A stretch of DNA of 64,000 bases from CAWGJC01 sp965276665. GTDB lineage: Bacteria; Pseudomonadota; Alphaproteobacteria; Acetobacterales; Acetobacteraceae. The number at the start of each line of letters is the position of its first letter. Position 1 is the stretch's first letter. A model generated the notes under the pieces. It worked only from the letters and a program-made list of their open reading frames with translations, was not told the DNA's origin and searched no databases. Where the stretch lies: NCBI GenBank assembly GCA_965276665.1, contig OZ255620.1:4030001-4094000 (forward strand). The letters are read 5' to 3'. A program made the position numbers and the translations under genes. This document shows positions 1 to 8,517 of this stretch, in pieces.

Positions 1-1
1 T

Positions 2-208
2 ATCGGCCGCCGCCCGACCGTCAATGAAGGGACCGAGAGCCGCGTCGAGGCGCATCTGTTCGACTTCGCCGAGGATATCTACGGCCAGGACATCACCGTC
101 GCGCTGCACGCCTTCCTGCGCGCGGAACGAAAATTCGCCTCCTTCGACGAGCTGAAGCGGCAGATCGCGGTGGATGCGGCGGAGGCCCGGGCGCTTCTCA
201 GCATTTAA
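2..208 (+). CDS. ribF: Riboflavin kinase / FAD synthetase, C-terminal end (partial)
   Basis: Only the last 68 codons are present; the gene begins before the window. The fragment carries the pattern of the RibF C-terminal riboflavin kinase domain: GRRPTVNEG, the acidic VEAHLFDF strand, DIYGQ, and the RAERKFASFDELKRQI helix. RibF is a bifunctional cytoplasmic enzyme that phosphorylates riboflavin to FMN and adenylates FMN to FAD. Its TAA stop interlocks with the TAA of the converging transporter gene, leaving no room for a separate terminator. It is the housekeeping left boundary of the accessory region. Confidence 0.9.
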   Translation: MGRRPTVNEGTESRVEAHLFDFAEDIYGQDITVALHAFLRAERKFASFDELKRQIAVDAAEARALLSI

Positions 209-1530
209 GCCCGTACCCGCTCCAGATCGGGGACGGGTTCTATGCGGCCCAGCACGAAGACGTAGAAAAAGATGCCGACGATCAGCACCACGCCGGCGAC
301 CAGGAAGGCCGAGCTGAACGACCCCGTGGCCAGCACGATGAAGCCGGTCACGATCGGCGACACCACCCCCATGATGCTGTTCAGGAAATTCATGATCCCG
401 CCCACCGTGCCGGTGCCCCCGCGCGGCGCGATCAACGACGGCAGCGACCACCCCGCCGGCGCCGCGGCCGCCAGGCCGCAGAGCGAGACGGTGATCCAGA
501 GCAGCGCCCAGAACGGGTCGGTGGTGAACACCGCGCCGAACACCGTGCACCCCATCAGCATGCCGAACACCAGCACCGTCTTGCGCACGAGCGTCTCGTC
601 CCGCCCGCGCTTGATGAAGAAATCGATCACCCAGCCGCCGACGAACAAATCCGCGACCGTCGCGCAACCCCAGGGGATCATCGTGAAGGTCGCCGAGCGG
701 ATGATGTTCATGTGCATCGTCTGCACCAGATAGGCGGGCAGCCAGCTGGTGAAGAGATTCATCGAGTACCCATAAGCGCCGAACCCGATCGTCAGCCCCC
801 AGACCTTGCGGCTGCGCAGCACGTAGGACAGCATCGCGCCGGAGCTCGCTTCGGGAACGCCCTCCTTCGACGCGCCGTTCTCCTCGATATAGGCGCGCTC
901 CGCCTGGCTCAGCCCCGGATCGTCGCTCGGGTCGCGGTAGAAGATCCAGAAGACCACGAAATAGACGAAGCTCAGCGCCGCGGTCACCACGAAGCCGGCG
1001 CGCCACCCGTAATCGAAGATCGCGAACGCGACGACCGGCACGCCGACCACGTTACCGAATTTCTGCGAGGCATCGAAGATCGCCGTCGCGAGACCGCGCT
1101 CGCGGCGCGGAAACCAATACCCCGTCGCCTTCGAGCTCGCCGGAAAGGACGGCGCCTCCGCCACGCCGAGCAGCATACGCGCGATGAACAGGCTCCAATA
1201 CCCGCTGGCCAGCGCGGTGATGACCGAGGCGATTCCCCACAGCCCGGCGCTCAGCCTGCCGATGCCCTTCACGCCGAAACGGTCGAGCACCATGCCGGTC
1301 GGCACCTGCAGGATGCCGTACGACCATGCAAAGGCGGATAGCAGGATGCCGATCTCGCCAGCGTTCAGCGCCATGTCGTGCTGCAATTGCGGCACCGCGA
1401 CCGGCAGCGCCACGCGGTCGAAATAATTGATCAGCACGCCGAGCGCCAGGACCGCGCCGATCCGCCAGCGGCGTCCCGGCACCGCCATCGCGCCGACCGC
1501 GGGCATTGCCCGCGCTCCAATCTGCGACAT
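205..1530 (-). CDS. MFS transporter, anion:cation symporter (ACS) family
   Basis: The 441-residue protein has twelve hydrophobic segments and the ACS-family signature near the first helix (NYFDRVALPVAVP), followed by GILLSAFAWSYGILQVPTG and the DRFG loop. ACS members import organic anions such as sugar acids, glucarate or hydroxy-acids with protons across the inner membrane. The start is placed at the ATG preceded by GGGGGAGGAT; an upstream ATG fourteen codons earlier has no ribosome site and gives an arginine-rich leader. It is divergent from an enolase-superfamily dehydratase, so the natural inference is that it imports the acid used by that enzyme and the aconitase-X pair. The exact substrate cannot be read from sequence. 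Confidence 0.9.
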   Translation of the reverse strand: MSQIGARAMPAVGAMAVPGRRWRIGAVLALGVLINYFDRVALPVAVPQLQHDMALNAGEIGILLSAFAWSYGILQVPTGMVLDRFGVKGIGRLSAGLWGIASVITALASGYWSLFIARMLLGVAEAPSFPASSKATGYWFPRRERGLATAIFDASQKFGNVVGVPVVAFAIFDYGWRAGFVVTAALSFVYFVVFWIFYRDPSDDPGLSQAERAYIEENGASKEGVPEASSGAMLSYVLRSRKVWGLTIGFGAYGYSMNLFTSWLPAYLVQTMHMNIIRSATFTMIPWGCATVADLFVGGWVIDFFIKRGRDETLVRKTVLVFGMLMGCTVFGAVFTTDPFWALLWITVSLCGLAAAAPAGWSLPSLIAPRGGTGTVGGIMNFLNSIMGVVSPIVTGFIVLATGSFSSAFLVAGVVLIVGIFFYVFVLGRIEPVPDLERVRA

Positions 1531-1692
1531 ATCCTCCCCCCTGCCAACTCGTCGCGGGCGTTCGCCTCGCATGACGCAGTTGCGGAAGGATCATGCCGAT
1601 CCTCCGCTGCTGTCAAACAGGAAGGGCGGCCCACGCATGGCCCGTCAGGACGTTGCCGCTCATCATCGTGGCGGAAAAAGGGGGAAACGAAG
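1531..1692. promoter_or_regulatory. Divergent promoter region with imperfect palindrome
   Basis: This 162 bp gap separates the divergent MFS and dehydratase genes. It contains AGGATC-ATGCC-GATCCT at 1587-1603, extended by GCGGA on the left (1582-1586) and CCGC on the right (1604-1607), giving a near-palindrome of 26 bp. The position between two divergent starts suits an operator. No regulator gene is adjacent. The half-site GATCCTCCG also occurs in the palindrome next to the TetR gene at 8.5 kb, so that regulator is a conceivable binder (inference only). The dehydratase ribosome site is the purine run just before its ATG. Confidence 0.4.
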
Positions 1693-2862
1693 ATGAAAAT
1701 AACCGGATTCAAGACATTCCTGGTGGATGCGCATCGGGCCAACTACATCTTCTTCAAACTGCAGACCGATAGCGGGCTCGAGGGTCTCGGCGAGGCGACC
1801 GTCGAGTGGAACGAGAAGGCGATTGTCGCCGCGCTCGAGGAGCTGGGCGAGTTCCTGATCGGCAAGGATCCGTTCCGCACCGACTACCTGGTCGCGACCA
1901 TGCATCGCAATTCCTACTGGCGCACCGGCGTGGTGTTCCGCAGCGCGCTGAGCGGCGCGGAGGCGGCGCTGCTCGACATCAAGGGCAAGGCCCTCGGCGT
2001 GCCGGTCTACGAGCTGCTCGGCGGCAAGCATCGCGACACCGTCGCGTGCTACGGCAACGGATGGTTCTCGGGCGCGAAGACCGCGGAAGATTTCGCGAAG
2101 AAAGCCTCCGAGGCGGTCGCGATGGGGTTTCGCGGCCTGAAATGGGATCCGTTCGGCAGCGCCTATCTCGAGATGGACCGTGCCGCCCGCAACCGCACGA
2201 TCGGCATCGTCGAGGCGGTGCGCGCCGCGGTCGGGCCGGATATCGACCTGATGATCGAGGTGCATGGCCGGCTGAACGTGCCGACCGCGATCGCGATGGC
2301 GCGCGCGCTCGCGAAATTCGAGCCGCGCTGGTTCGAGGAGCCGGTGCCGCCCGAAAGCATCGACGCGCTCGCCGATGTGCGCGCGAACAGCCCGATCCCG
2401 ATCGCCGCGGGCGAGCGGTATTTCGAGCCGGAGCGTTTCATGGAGCTGATCACCAAGCGCGCGGTGGACATTCTGCAGCCCGATGTCGGCCATGTCGGCG
2501 GCATGCTGGAAGCGCAGAAGATCGCGGCGATGGCGCATGCGCGTTTCCTGCCGGTGGCGCCGCACAACCCGACCGGCCCGGTGGTGAATGCAATGACGTT
2601 GCAGCTCGCCGCGACCATCCCGAATTTCTGCATCCTGGAAACGATCTCGATCGACGTGCCGTGGCGAAAGGAGATCGTGCGGGAGTCGCTCACCTTCACC
2701 AATGGCGAGATCACCATCCCCGACGCGCCCGGTCTCGGGCTCGAGCTCGACGAGGAGGCCTGCGCGCGTCACCCCTATCAGCGTCATCCGATCCGCCAGT
2801 TCGATGGCGGCCTCACCTCCGTCAAGCCGGAAGGCTCGGTGCCGTTCGTGACGCCGGCCTGA
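1693..2862 (+). CDS. Mandelate racemase/muconate lactonizing (enolase superfamily) dehydratase
   Basis: The 389-residue protein has the two-domain enolase-superfamily layout: an N-terminal capping domain (about 1-115) and a barrel carrying the acid-base Lys150 (LKWDP), metal ligands near Glu189 (IEVHGR), Glu215 (FEEP) and Glu241 (GERYF), and the Asp264/His291 pair (QPDVGHVGG, APHNPTGP). The Lys plus His-Asp arrangement is that of the mandelate-racemase subgroup, which abstracts a proton alpha to a carboxylate; many members dehydrate sugar acids such as galactonate. The start ATG follows a purine-rich ribosome site. The stop overlaps the next start as TGATG, coupling it to the aconitase-X large subunit. 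Substrate unknown. Confidence 0.88.
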   Translation: MKITGFKTFLVDAHRANYIFFKLQTDSGLEGLGEATVEWNEKAIVAALEELGEFLIGKDPFRTDYLVATMHRNSYWRTGVVFRSALSGAEAALLDIKGKALGVPVYELLGGKHRDTVACYGNGWFSGAKTAEDFAKKASEAVAMGFRGLKWDPFGSAYLEMDRAARNRTIGIVEAVRAAVGPDIDLMIEVHGRLNVPTAIAMARALAKFEPRWFEEPVPPESIDALADVRANSPIPIAAGERYFEPERFMELITKRAVDILQPDVGHVGGMLEAQKIAAMAHARFLPVAPHNPTGPVVNAMTLQLAATIPNFCILETISIDVPWRKEIVRESLTFTNGEITIPDAPGLGLELDEEACARHPYQRHPIRQFDGGLTSVKPEGSVPFVTPA

Positions 2863-4106
2863 TGCCGGTCGCGCTCGACGAGGAAGCGGAGGCCATGCGG
2901 CGCGGCGCGTGCGGCGCCGCGCGGCAATGGGCGATCGGGCACCAGCTTCGCGTCGGCGCCTATCTCGGCGCGCGCGACCTGGTCCGCGTGTCGCAGGCGC
3001 ATATCATGGCGGATACGGAATCGCTCGGCGAGGCGGGCGTTGCTTGGCTCGAGCGCATCGCCGCGTGTCCGAAGGCCGAGCGTCAGGTCCGCGTGCCGAC
3101 GATCACCGATCCGCGCGGCACCGATTTCTCCGCCTCCGACCGGCTGAAGCAGAGCGCCTGGATGGTGGCGCTGGAGCGGCGCACGATCGCCGCCTTCGAG
3201 GCGCTCGGCGTGCTGATGACCGATACTTGCATCAATTACCAGACGATCATGCCGCCGGTGCCGGGCGAGCATGTCGCCTATGGCGATACCGGTGTCGCGA
3301 TCTACTGCAACAGCGTGCTCGGCGCGCGAACCAATTTCGAGGGCGGCCCGTCGGCGCTCGCCGCCGGCCTCACCGGGCGGACCCCGCGCTACGGCTACCA
3401 TCTCGACGCGCAGCGGCGCGGCACGCTGCATGTCGAGATCGGCCACACGCCGCGCGCCCTGCATGAATGGGGTGCGCTCGGCGGCGTGATCGGCCGGCTC
3501 GCCGGCGATTACTGGCAGGTGCCCGTGCTGACCGGGCTCGACCGTGTGCCGGGGTCCGACGAACTCAAGCATTTCGGCGCGGCGATGGCGAGTTTCGGCT
3601 CAGTCGCTATGTTCCACATCGTCGGCGTGACGCCGGAAGCGCGGCGCCTGGCGGATGTGTTCGACGGCCAGCCGCCGGCTCCGCATCGCGTCGGCGCGGC
3701 GGATATCCGCGCCCTGCTCGGCTCCTACGCGACGGATTCGGGCGCGGTGGATGTGGTGGTGTTCTCCGCCCCGCAACTGAGCCTGCTCGAGATGGAGGGG
3801 CTGGCCGCGCTGCTCGACGGGCGCCGCGTGCGCGTGCCGCTGCTCGCGGTCACCAGCCCGCAGGTGCGCCCGGATGCGGACCGCATGGGGCTCACCGCGC
3901 GCATCGAGGCGTCCGGCGCCACGGTGCTCTCCGGCATGTGCTTCTACCAGAGCTACGCGCGCGAGATGGCGGAGGCGAATGGCTGGCGCAATCTCGCGAC
4001 CAATTCGGCGAAGCTCGTCAACATCATCGGCGGCTACGGCTACCGTCCGGTGCTGCTCTCGGCGGCGGCCTGCGTCGATGCGGCGTGCTCGGGCCAGGTG
4101 CCATGA
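2862..4106 (+). CDS. Aconitase X catalytic (large) subunit
   Basis: The 414-residue protein matches the aconitase-X catalytic domain (formerly DUF521). Three cysteines suited to hold the Fe-S cluster are visible: Cys123 in MTDTCINY, Cys149 in AIYCNSVLGAR and Cys360 in SGMCFY. Known members of this superfamily dehydrate cis-3-hydroxy-L-proline in bacteria or mevalonate 5-phosphate in archaea; two-subunit forms exist in both. The small swivelling subunit follows with an ATGA overlap, so the enzyme is of the split type. Linkage to an enolase-superfamily dehydratase and an anion symporter suggests a hydroxy-acid or hydroxyproline-like substrate, but this is inference. The start is fixed by the TGATG junction with the upstream gene. 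Confidence 0.88.
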   Translation: MPVALDEEAEAMRRGACGAARQWAIGHQLRVGAYLGARDLVRVSQAHIMADTESLGEAGVAWLERIAACPKAERQVRVPTITDPRGTDFSASDRLKQSAWMVALERRTIAAFEALGVLMTDTCINYQTIMPPVPGEHVAYGDTGVAIYCNSVLGARTNFEGGPSALAAGLTGRTPRYGYHLDAQRRGTLHVEIGHTPRALHEWGALGGVIGRLAGDYWQVPVLTGLDRVPGSDELKHFGAAMASFGSVAMFHIVGVTPEARRLADVFDGQPPAPHRVGAADIRALLGSYATDSGAVDVVVFSAPQLSLLEMEGLAALLDGRRVRVPLLAVTSPQVRPDADRMGLTARIEASGATVLSGMCFYQSYAREMAEANGWRNLATNSAKLVNIIGGYGYRPVLLSAAACVDAACSGQVP

Positions 4107-4519
4107 ACCGACAGATCTTTGCCGCGGCCGCGGCGATGGGCGGCACGGTGCGCGGCCACGCGCTGGTGGCGAGCGACGGGTTCTCCGCGCGTTACGACCT
4201 GGATCGGATCGCCGGAACATTCTCGCGTCCGGAACACCGCCTGACGGGGCGTTCCTATGTCGGGCTGGTACTGATCCTCGATCGCGCGAAAGGCGGCGTC
4301 GCCACCGCCTGGATGCTGCACGAGATGGCGTCGCGCGGGATCGTGCCGGCGGCGCTGGTGTTCAACACCGTCAACCCGATCATGGTGCAGGGCGCGGCCC
4401 TCGCCGGCATGACGATGATGTCGGGCTTCGCCGTCGACATCACCCGCGCCGTGCCGGACGGCGCGCTGGTCGAGGTGAACAGCGACGCCGATCCGCCGGA
4501 ATTGCGCCTGCTCGGCTGA
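4103..4519 (+). CDS. Aconitase X swivelling (small) subunit, DUF126
   Basis: This 138-residue protein resembles the small AcnX subunit (DUF126). It has the GHALVASDGFSARYDLDR opening and the later GGVATAWMLHEMASRGIVPAALV and GFAVDITRAVPDGA segments typical of the swivelling beta-alpha domain that closes over the active site. It starts four bases before the large-subunit stop (ATGA), giving translational coupling and probable 1:1 assembly. In fused homologues this domain is joined to the catalytic domain in one chain. Its stop lies 21 bp from the stop of the converging molybdenum hydroxylase gene. Confidence 0.88.
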   Translation: MNRQIFAAAAAMGGTVRGHALVASDGFSARYDLDRIAGTFSRPEHRLTGRSYVGLVLILDRAKGGVATAWMLHEMASRGIVPAALVFNTVNPIMVQGAALAGMTMMSGFAVDITRAVPDGALVEVNSDADPPELRLLG

Positions 4520-4540
4520 ACCGGGCGGCGGCGCGGAACA

Positions 4541-6793
4541 TCACGCCGGCTGGTCGAGCAGCCGGTCGAGCGTGATCGGGAACTCGCGCACGCGGATGCC
4601 GGTCGCATGCCAGACCGCGTTCGCGATCGCCGCCGCCGTCCCGGTGACGCCGATCTCGCCCACGCCCTTCACGCCGAGCACGTTCACATGGGGATCCTCC
4701 TCCTCGACGAGGATCGCCTCGACATCCGGGATGTCGGCGTTCACCGGCACCCGGTATTCGGCGAAATTGGCGTTCATCAGCCGGCCGGATCGCCGGTCAT
4801 GCACCGCATGCTCGTGCAGCGCGAACGAGACGCCCCAGATCATGCCGCCATAATACTGGCTGGTCACCATGCGCGGATTGATCACGTGTCCGGCGGCAAA
4901 GGCGCCGACCAGCCGTGTCACCCGCGTCTGCCCCAGCATCGGATCGACCTTCACCTCGGCGAACACCGCGCCATGCGCGTGCGTCGCGTATTGCGACTGC
5001 ATGGCGGGGTCGGGCGCGCCCTGGCCTTCGCCCTGCACGCTGTCGCGGCCGGCGCGGGCGAGGATTTCGGCGAAGCTCTCGTTGCGGCTTTCATCGTCGC
5101 GGCGATGCAGCCGCCCCTCGCGCGCGATCACGCCGGCATTGCCCGCGCCGAAGAGCGGCGAGCGCCGGTCGTTGGTGGCGAGGTCGGCGAGGGCCGAGAT
5201 CGCGGCGCCCCCGGCATTGTGGATGGCCGCGCCGGCGGTCGCCGTATGCGCCGATCCTCCAGCGATCCCGGCATTCGGCAGGTCGGAGGTGCCGATGCGC
5301 AGCTCAAGCCGCGCGATGTCGAGTCCGAGCCCGTCGGCGGCGATCTGCGCGAGCGCGGTCCAGGCGCCCTGGCCCATATCATGCGCGCCGAGCTCAACCA
5401 GCCCGCTGCCATCGGCGCGGATCACCGCCCGCGCATTCGCCTGGAACATCAAGGCCGGGAAGGTGGCGGTGCCGACGCCCCAGCCGACCAGCAGCCCGGC
5501 CTCGTCGCGCATCTGCCGCGGCAGCAACGGCCGCCCGCTCCAGCCGAAGCGTTCCGCGCCGCGCGCATAGCATTCGCGGAGCTGCTTCGACGAGAACGGC
5601 TTGCCGGTCATCGGCTCCATCTCGGCGTAGTTCACCAGGCGGAATTCCAGCGGGTCCATTCCGCAGGCGGCCGCCAGCTCGTCGATCGCGCTTTCCAGCG
5701 CGGCGCTGCCGGAAGCCTCGCCGGGCGCGCGCATGAAGAATGGCGTGCCGGTGTCGAGGCGCACCGCCTCGTAGCTCGTGCCGAGGTTGGGCGTGTCGTA
5801 GAGCGTGTGCGACACGCCGCCCGAGGGTTCGAAGAAATCGTCGAAGGTGCTCGACGCCGTCAGCGTGTGATGGTCGAGCGCGGTGAGCCGGCCATTCTCC
5901 GCCGCGCCGAGGCGCAGGGTCTGGCGCGTCGGCGCGCGATGCCCGACCGGGCCGAACATCTGCTCGCGCCGCGTCACCAGCTTCACCGGCCGGCCGGTCA
6001 GCCGCGCCGCCATGATGCCGAGCACCTGCGGCGCCCACACCACGCCTTTCGAGCCGAAGCCGCCGCCGAGGAACGGGCTGCGGATATGGATGTCGGCGGG
6101 ATCGATGCCGAACAAGCCGGCGATACGGGCCTGCGCGATCGACATGCCCTGGCTCGGCGTGTCGAGCTGCAGCCGGTCGCCATCCCATTGCGCGACGACG
6201 GCATGCGGCTCCATCGCGTTGTGGTATTGCGGCGCCGTCTCGTAGATCGCCTCGATGCGCCGATCGGCGGCGGCGAGGCCGGCCGCGACGTCGCCGTGAC
6301 CCGCCTGCGCCTCGTCGCCGACGCCCACCGCTTCCGGCACGAACCGCTCCGCGCCGTCGAGCCCGATGCGCGGCGGTTCAGACGCGTAGGTCGGCCGCAG
6401 CAGCACCACGCCCTCATCCGCGGCCTCGAGCGTCTCGGCGATCACCACGGCGATCGGCTGATTGGCGTAGCGGACGCGATCATCCTGCAGCAGATCGAGC
6501 TTGTAGGTGAACATCTCGTCGGCCTGGTCCGGGTGCCGGGCCAGCGGCGGCGCGTTGTCCGGCGTCATCACCTCGACCACGCCGGGATGCGCCAGCGCGG
6601 CCGCGCGATCGAGCGAGACCACGCGTCCAAGCGCGACGCTGCTCACCGCCATCACCGCATAGAGCATGCCGGCCGGATGGTTGTCCGCGGCATAGCGTGC
6701 GCCGCCGGTGACCTTGAGCAGGCCGTCATGACGCGTCAGCGGCTGGCCGATGCTGGAGCCGTGGCGGATATGGGTGGGGTTCGTGTCAGGCAA
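4541..6793 (-). CDS. Xanthine dehydrogenase family molybdopterin-binding (large) subunit
   Basis: The 750-residue protein has the hammerhead domain followed by the two molybdenum-cofactor-binding domains. Visible landmarks are GGGFGSKG, MRAPGEASG, DMGQGAW and the catalytic Glu713 in KGVGEIG near the C-terminus. The enzyme hydroxylates an aldehyde or heterocycle at the Mo centre and passes electrons to the Fe-S and FAD subunits encoded upstream. No ATG suits the reading frame at the gene junction; the best start is TTG at 6793, with GGAG about nine bases upstream and an eight-base overlap with the FAD subunit. A 30-aa-longer frame upstream is just the overlapping neighbour read in another phase. 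Substrate unknown. Confidence 0.9.
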   Translation of the reverse strand: MPDTNPTHIRHGSSIGQPLTRHDGLLKVTGGARYAADNHPAGMLYAVMAVSSVALGRVVSLDRAAALAHPGVVEVMTPDNAPPLARHPDQADEMFTYKLDLLQDDRVRYANQPIAVVIAETLEAADEGVVLLRPTYASEPPRIGLDGAERFVPEAVGVGDEAQAGHGDVAAGLAAADRRIEAIYETAPQYHNAMEPHAVVAQWDGDRLQLDTPSQGMSIAQARIAGLFGIDPADIHIRSPFLGGGFGSKGVVWAPQVLGIMAARLTGRPVKLVTRREQMFGPVGHRAPTRQTLRLGAAENGRLTALDHHTLTASSTFDDFFEPSGGVSHTLYDTPNLGTSYEAVRLDTGTPFFMRAPGEASGSAALESAIDELAAACGMDPLEFRLVNYAEMEPMTGKPFSSKQLRECYARGAERFGWSGRPLLPRQMRDEAGLLVGWGVGTATFPALMFQANARAVIRADGSGLVELGAHDMGQGAWTALAQIAADGLGLDIARLELRIGTSDLPNAGIAGGSAHTATAGAAIHNAGGAAISALADLATNDRRSPLFGAGNAGVIAREGRLHRRDDESRNESFAEILARAGRDSVQGEGQGAPDPAMQSQYATHAHGAVFAEVKVDPMLGQTRVTRLVGAFAAGHVINPRMVTSQYYGGMIWGVSFALHEHAVHDRRSGRLMNANFAEYRVPVNADIPDVEAILVEEEDPHVNVLGVKGVGEIGVTGTAAAIANAVWHATGIRVREFPITLDRLLDQPA

Positions 6794-7835
6794 TTGCCGA
6801 AACTCCGGCGAAGGGGGAGGCGGGAAGCGCCGGCATAAGCGCGGGCGTGCCGGCGAGCGCCAGGGCGAGCGCGCGGGCGAGGATGCGCCGCGCCAGCTCG
6901 ATCTTGTATTCGTTGTCGCCGGAGGGCCGTGCCTCGGCGAGCGCCGCCTCCGCGGCGCGGCGGAACGCTGCGGGGTCCGCTTCCGCGCCGGCGAGCATCT
7001 CCTCGGCGGCGTGCGCGCGCCACGGCTTCGCCGCGACGCCGCCGAGCGCCAGCCGCGCCTTGACGATCCTGTCTCCCTCGAGGCGGAGCGAGGCGGCGGC
7101 GGAGACCACCGCGAAGGCATAGGAGGTGCGCTCGCGAACCTTGAGGTAGCGGGCATGCGCGGCGAAGCCCACGGCCGCGCCCGGCAGGCGCAGGGCGACG
7201 ATCAGCTCGCCCGGTTCGAGCACGGTTTCGCGCCCGGGCGTATCGCCCGGCAGGCGATGAAAACTCTCGAGCGCCACCTCGCGCCGCCCGGCCTTGCCCT
7301 CGATCTCGACCACCGCATCGAGCGCCACCAGCGGCACGCAGAAATCGGAGGGGTGCGTGGCGAGGCAGGCCTCGCTCCACCCCAGAATGGCATGCTGACG
7401 GGTCTCGCCGCCGATCGCGCCGCAGCCCGCGCCGGGATCGCGTTTGTTGCAGGCGCTCGCGGTGTCGTAGAAATACGCGCATCGCGTGCGCTGCAGCAGA
7501 TTGCCGCCGACTGTCGCGACATTGCGGAGCTGCGCCGACGCGCCCGAGAGCAGCGCTTCCGCGACCGACGGGAAGCGCCGGGCGAAGCCCGCGTCATGCG
7601 CGAGATCGGCGTTGCGCACGAGCGCCCCGATCCGCATGCCGCCATCGGGAAGAAGCTCGATCCGGTCGAGCCCGGGCAGATGCGTGACGTCGACGAGGCG
7701 GCTCGGGCGGGCGACGCCGCCTTTCATCAGGTCGACGAGATTGGTGCCGGCCGCGAGATAGGCCGCGCCGTCCTGTGCGGCGGCCGCGACGGCGTCCGGA
7801 ATGGTAGCGGGCCTGACATATTCGAAGATGTTCAT
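6786..7835 (-). CDS. Xanthine dehydrogenase family FAD-binding subunit with extra Fe-S site
   Basis: The 349-residue protein has the FAD_binding_5 signature AAGTNLVDLMK and the CO_deh_flav_C C-terminal domain. Between the FAD loops it carries four cysteines at 119, 129, 138 and 157 around the NKRDPGAGC motif, the spacing used by PaoB-type subunits to hold an additional [4Fe-4S] cluster. It transfers electrons from the Fe-S subunit to FAD and on to an acceptor. Its ATG overlaps the upstream 2Fe-2S subunit stop (ATGA), and its own stop lies inside the TTG-started large subunit. A second complete set of these three subunits lies at 58.6-62.5 kb with the same four cysteine positions. Confidence 0.9.
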   Translation of the reverse strand: MNIFEYVRPATIPDAVAAAAQDGAAYLAAGTNLVDLMKGGVARPSRLVDVTHLPGLDRIELLPDGGMRIGALVRNADLAHDAGFARRFPSVAEALLSGASAQLRNVATVGGNLLQRTRCAYFYDTASACNKRDPGAGCGAIGGETRQHAILGWSEACLATHPSDFCVPLVALDAVVEIEGKAGRREVALESFHRLPGDTPGRETVLEPGELIVALRLPGAAVGFAAHARYLKVRERTSYAFAVVSAAASLRLEGDRIVKARLALGGVAAKPWRAHAAEEMLAGAEADPAAFRRAAEAALAEARPSGDNEYKIELARRILARALALALAGTPALMPALPASPFAGVSAIA

Positions 7836-8329
7836 GCGACCTGCCTCCGATCGGCTTCGTCGAGATTTTTTTGCGCTTCGAGCACGGCCTCGGTGATCCC
7901 GGCATAGGCGCCGCAGCGGCAGAGATTTCCGCTCATGCCTTCGCGCACGCGCTCGGGGTCGCCGCCGGCCTGGCCTTCGCGGAGCAGCCCGACCGCGCTC
8001 ATGATCTGGCCCGGCGTGCAGAAGCCGCACTGGAACCCGTCATGCGCGATGAACGCCGCCTGCACGGGATGCAGCTCTCCGCCGGCCGCGAGGCCCTCGA
8101 TGGTGAGCACATCCGCGCCATCGTGGCTGATCGCGAGGGCGAGGCAGGAATTGACGCGCCGCCCGTCGAGCAGGACCGTGCAGGCCCCGCATTGCCCGCG
8201 ATCGCATCCCTTCTTGGTTCCGGTGAGATCGAGCCGTTCGCGCAGGAGATCGAGCAGCGTGACCCGCGGGTCGTCCAGCTCGGCCGTCCGCGCGACGCCA
8301 TTGATGGTGAGATGAATTGACAGGCTCAT
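7832..8329 (-). CDS. Xanthine dehydrogenase family 2Fe-2S subunit
   Basis: The 165-residue protein carries both expected clusters: plant-ferredoxin-type cysteines at 42, 47, 50 and 62 (GCDRGQCGAC, NSC) and the helical-domain cysteines at 101, 104, 137 and 139 (CGFC, LCRC). It relays electrons between the molybdenum centre and FAD. It starts directly at MSLSIHLTING with GGAG upstream and has no signal peptide, so this complex should be cytoplasmic, unlike the Tat-exported version near 58.6 kb. It is the first gene of the leftward three-gene operon and is divergent from a TetR regulator. Confidence 0.92.
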   Translation of the reverse strand: MSLSIHLTINGVARTAELDDPRVTLLDLLRERLDLTGTKKGCDRGQCGACTVLLDGRRVNSCLALAISHDGADVLTIEGLAAGGELHPVQAAFIAHDGFQCGFCTPGQIMSAVGLLREGQAGGDPERVREGMSGNLCRCGAYAGITEAVLEAQKNLDEADRRQVA

Positions 8330-8517
8330 GCGGCGCTCCGATGAGAGCTGTTGGGACCATATCGGGCGCGAGCGGCGGCGGTTCGTTTCGCGCCGCATCG
8401 GTCGGTTGCCCGCGTGGAGCGTCGGCGGGGCGGATAGGCAAAACCGCATCCCGCCCACGGGCCATGTTATACGGAGGATCCCTCCGCTTTGCAAGGGAGG
8501 TTGAGCAGGCAGGCGCC
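8330..8517. promoter_or_regulatory. Divergent promoter with candidate TetR operator
   Basis: The 188 bp gap between the hydroxylase operon and the TetR gene contains a perfect inverted repeat, CGGAGG-ATC-CCTCCG, at 8472-8486, embedded in an AT-richer patch beginning TTATA. Its size and position, just upstream of the regulator start and between divergent genes, are what is expected of a TetR operator that controls both directions. The remainder of the gap shows no gene. Confidence 0.55.
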
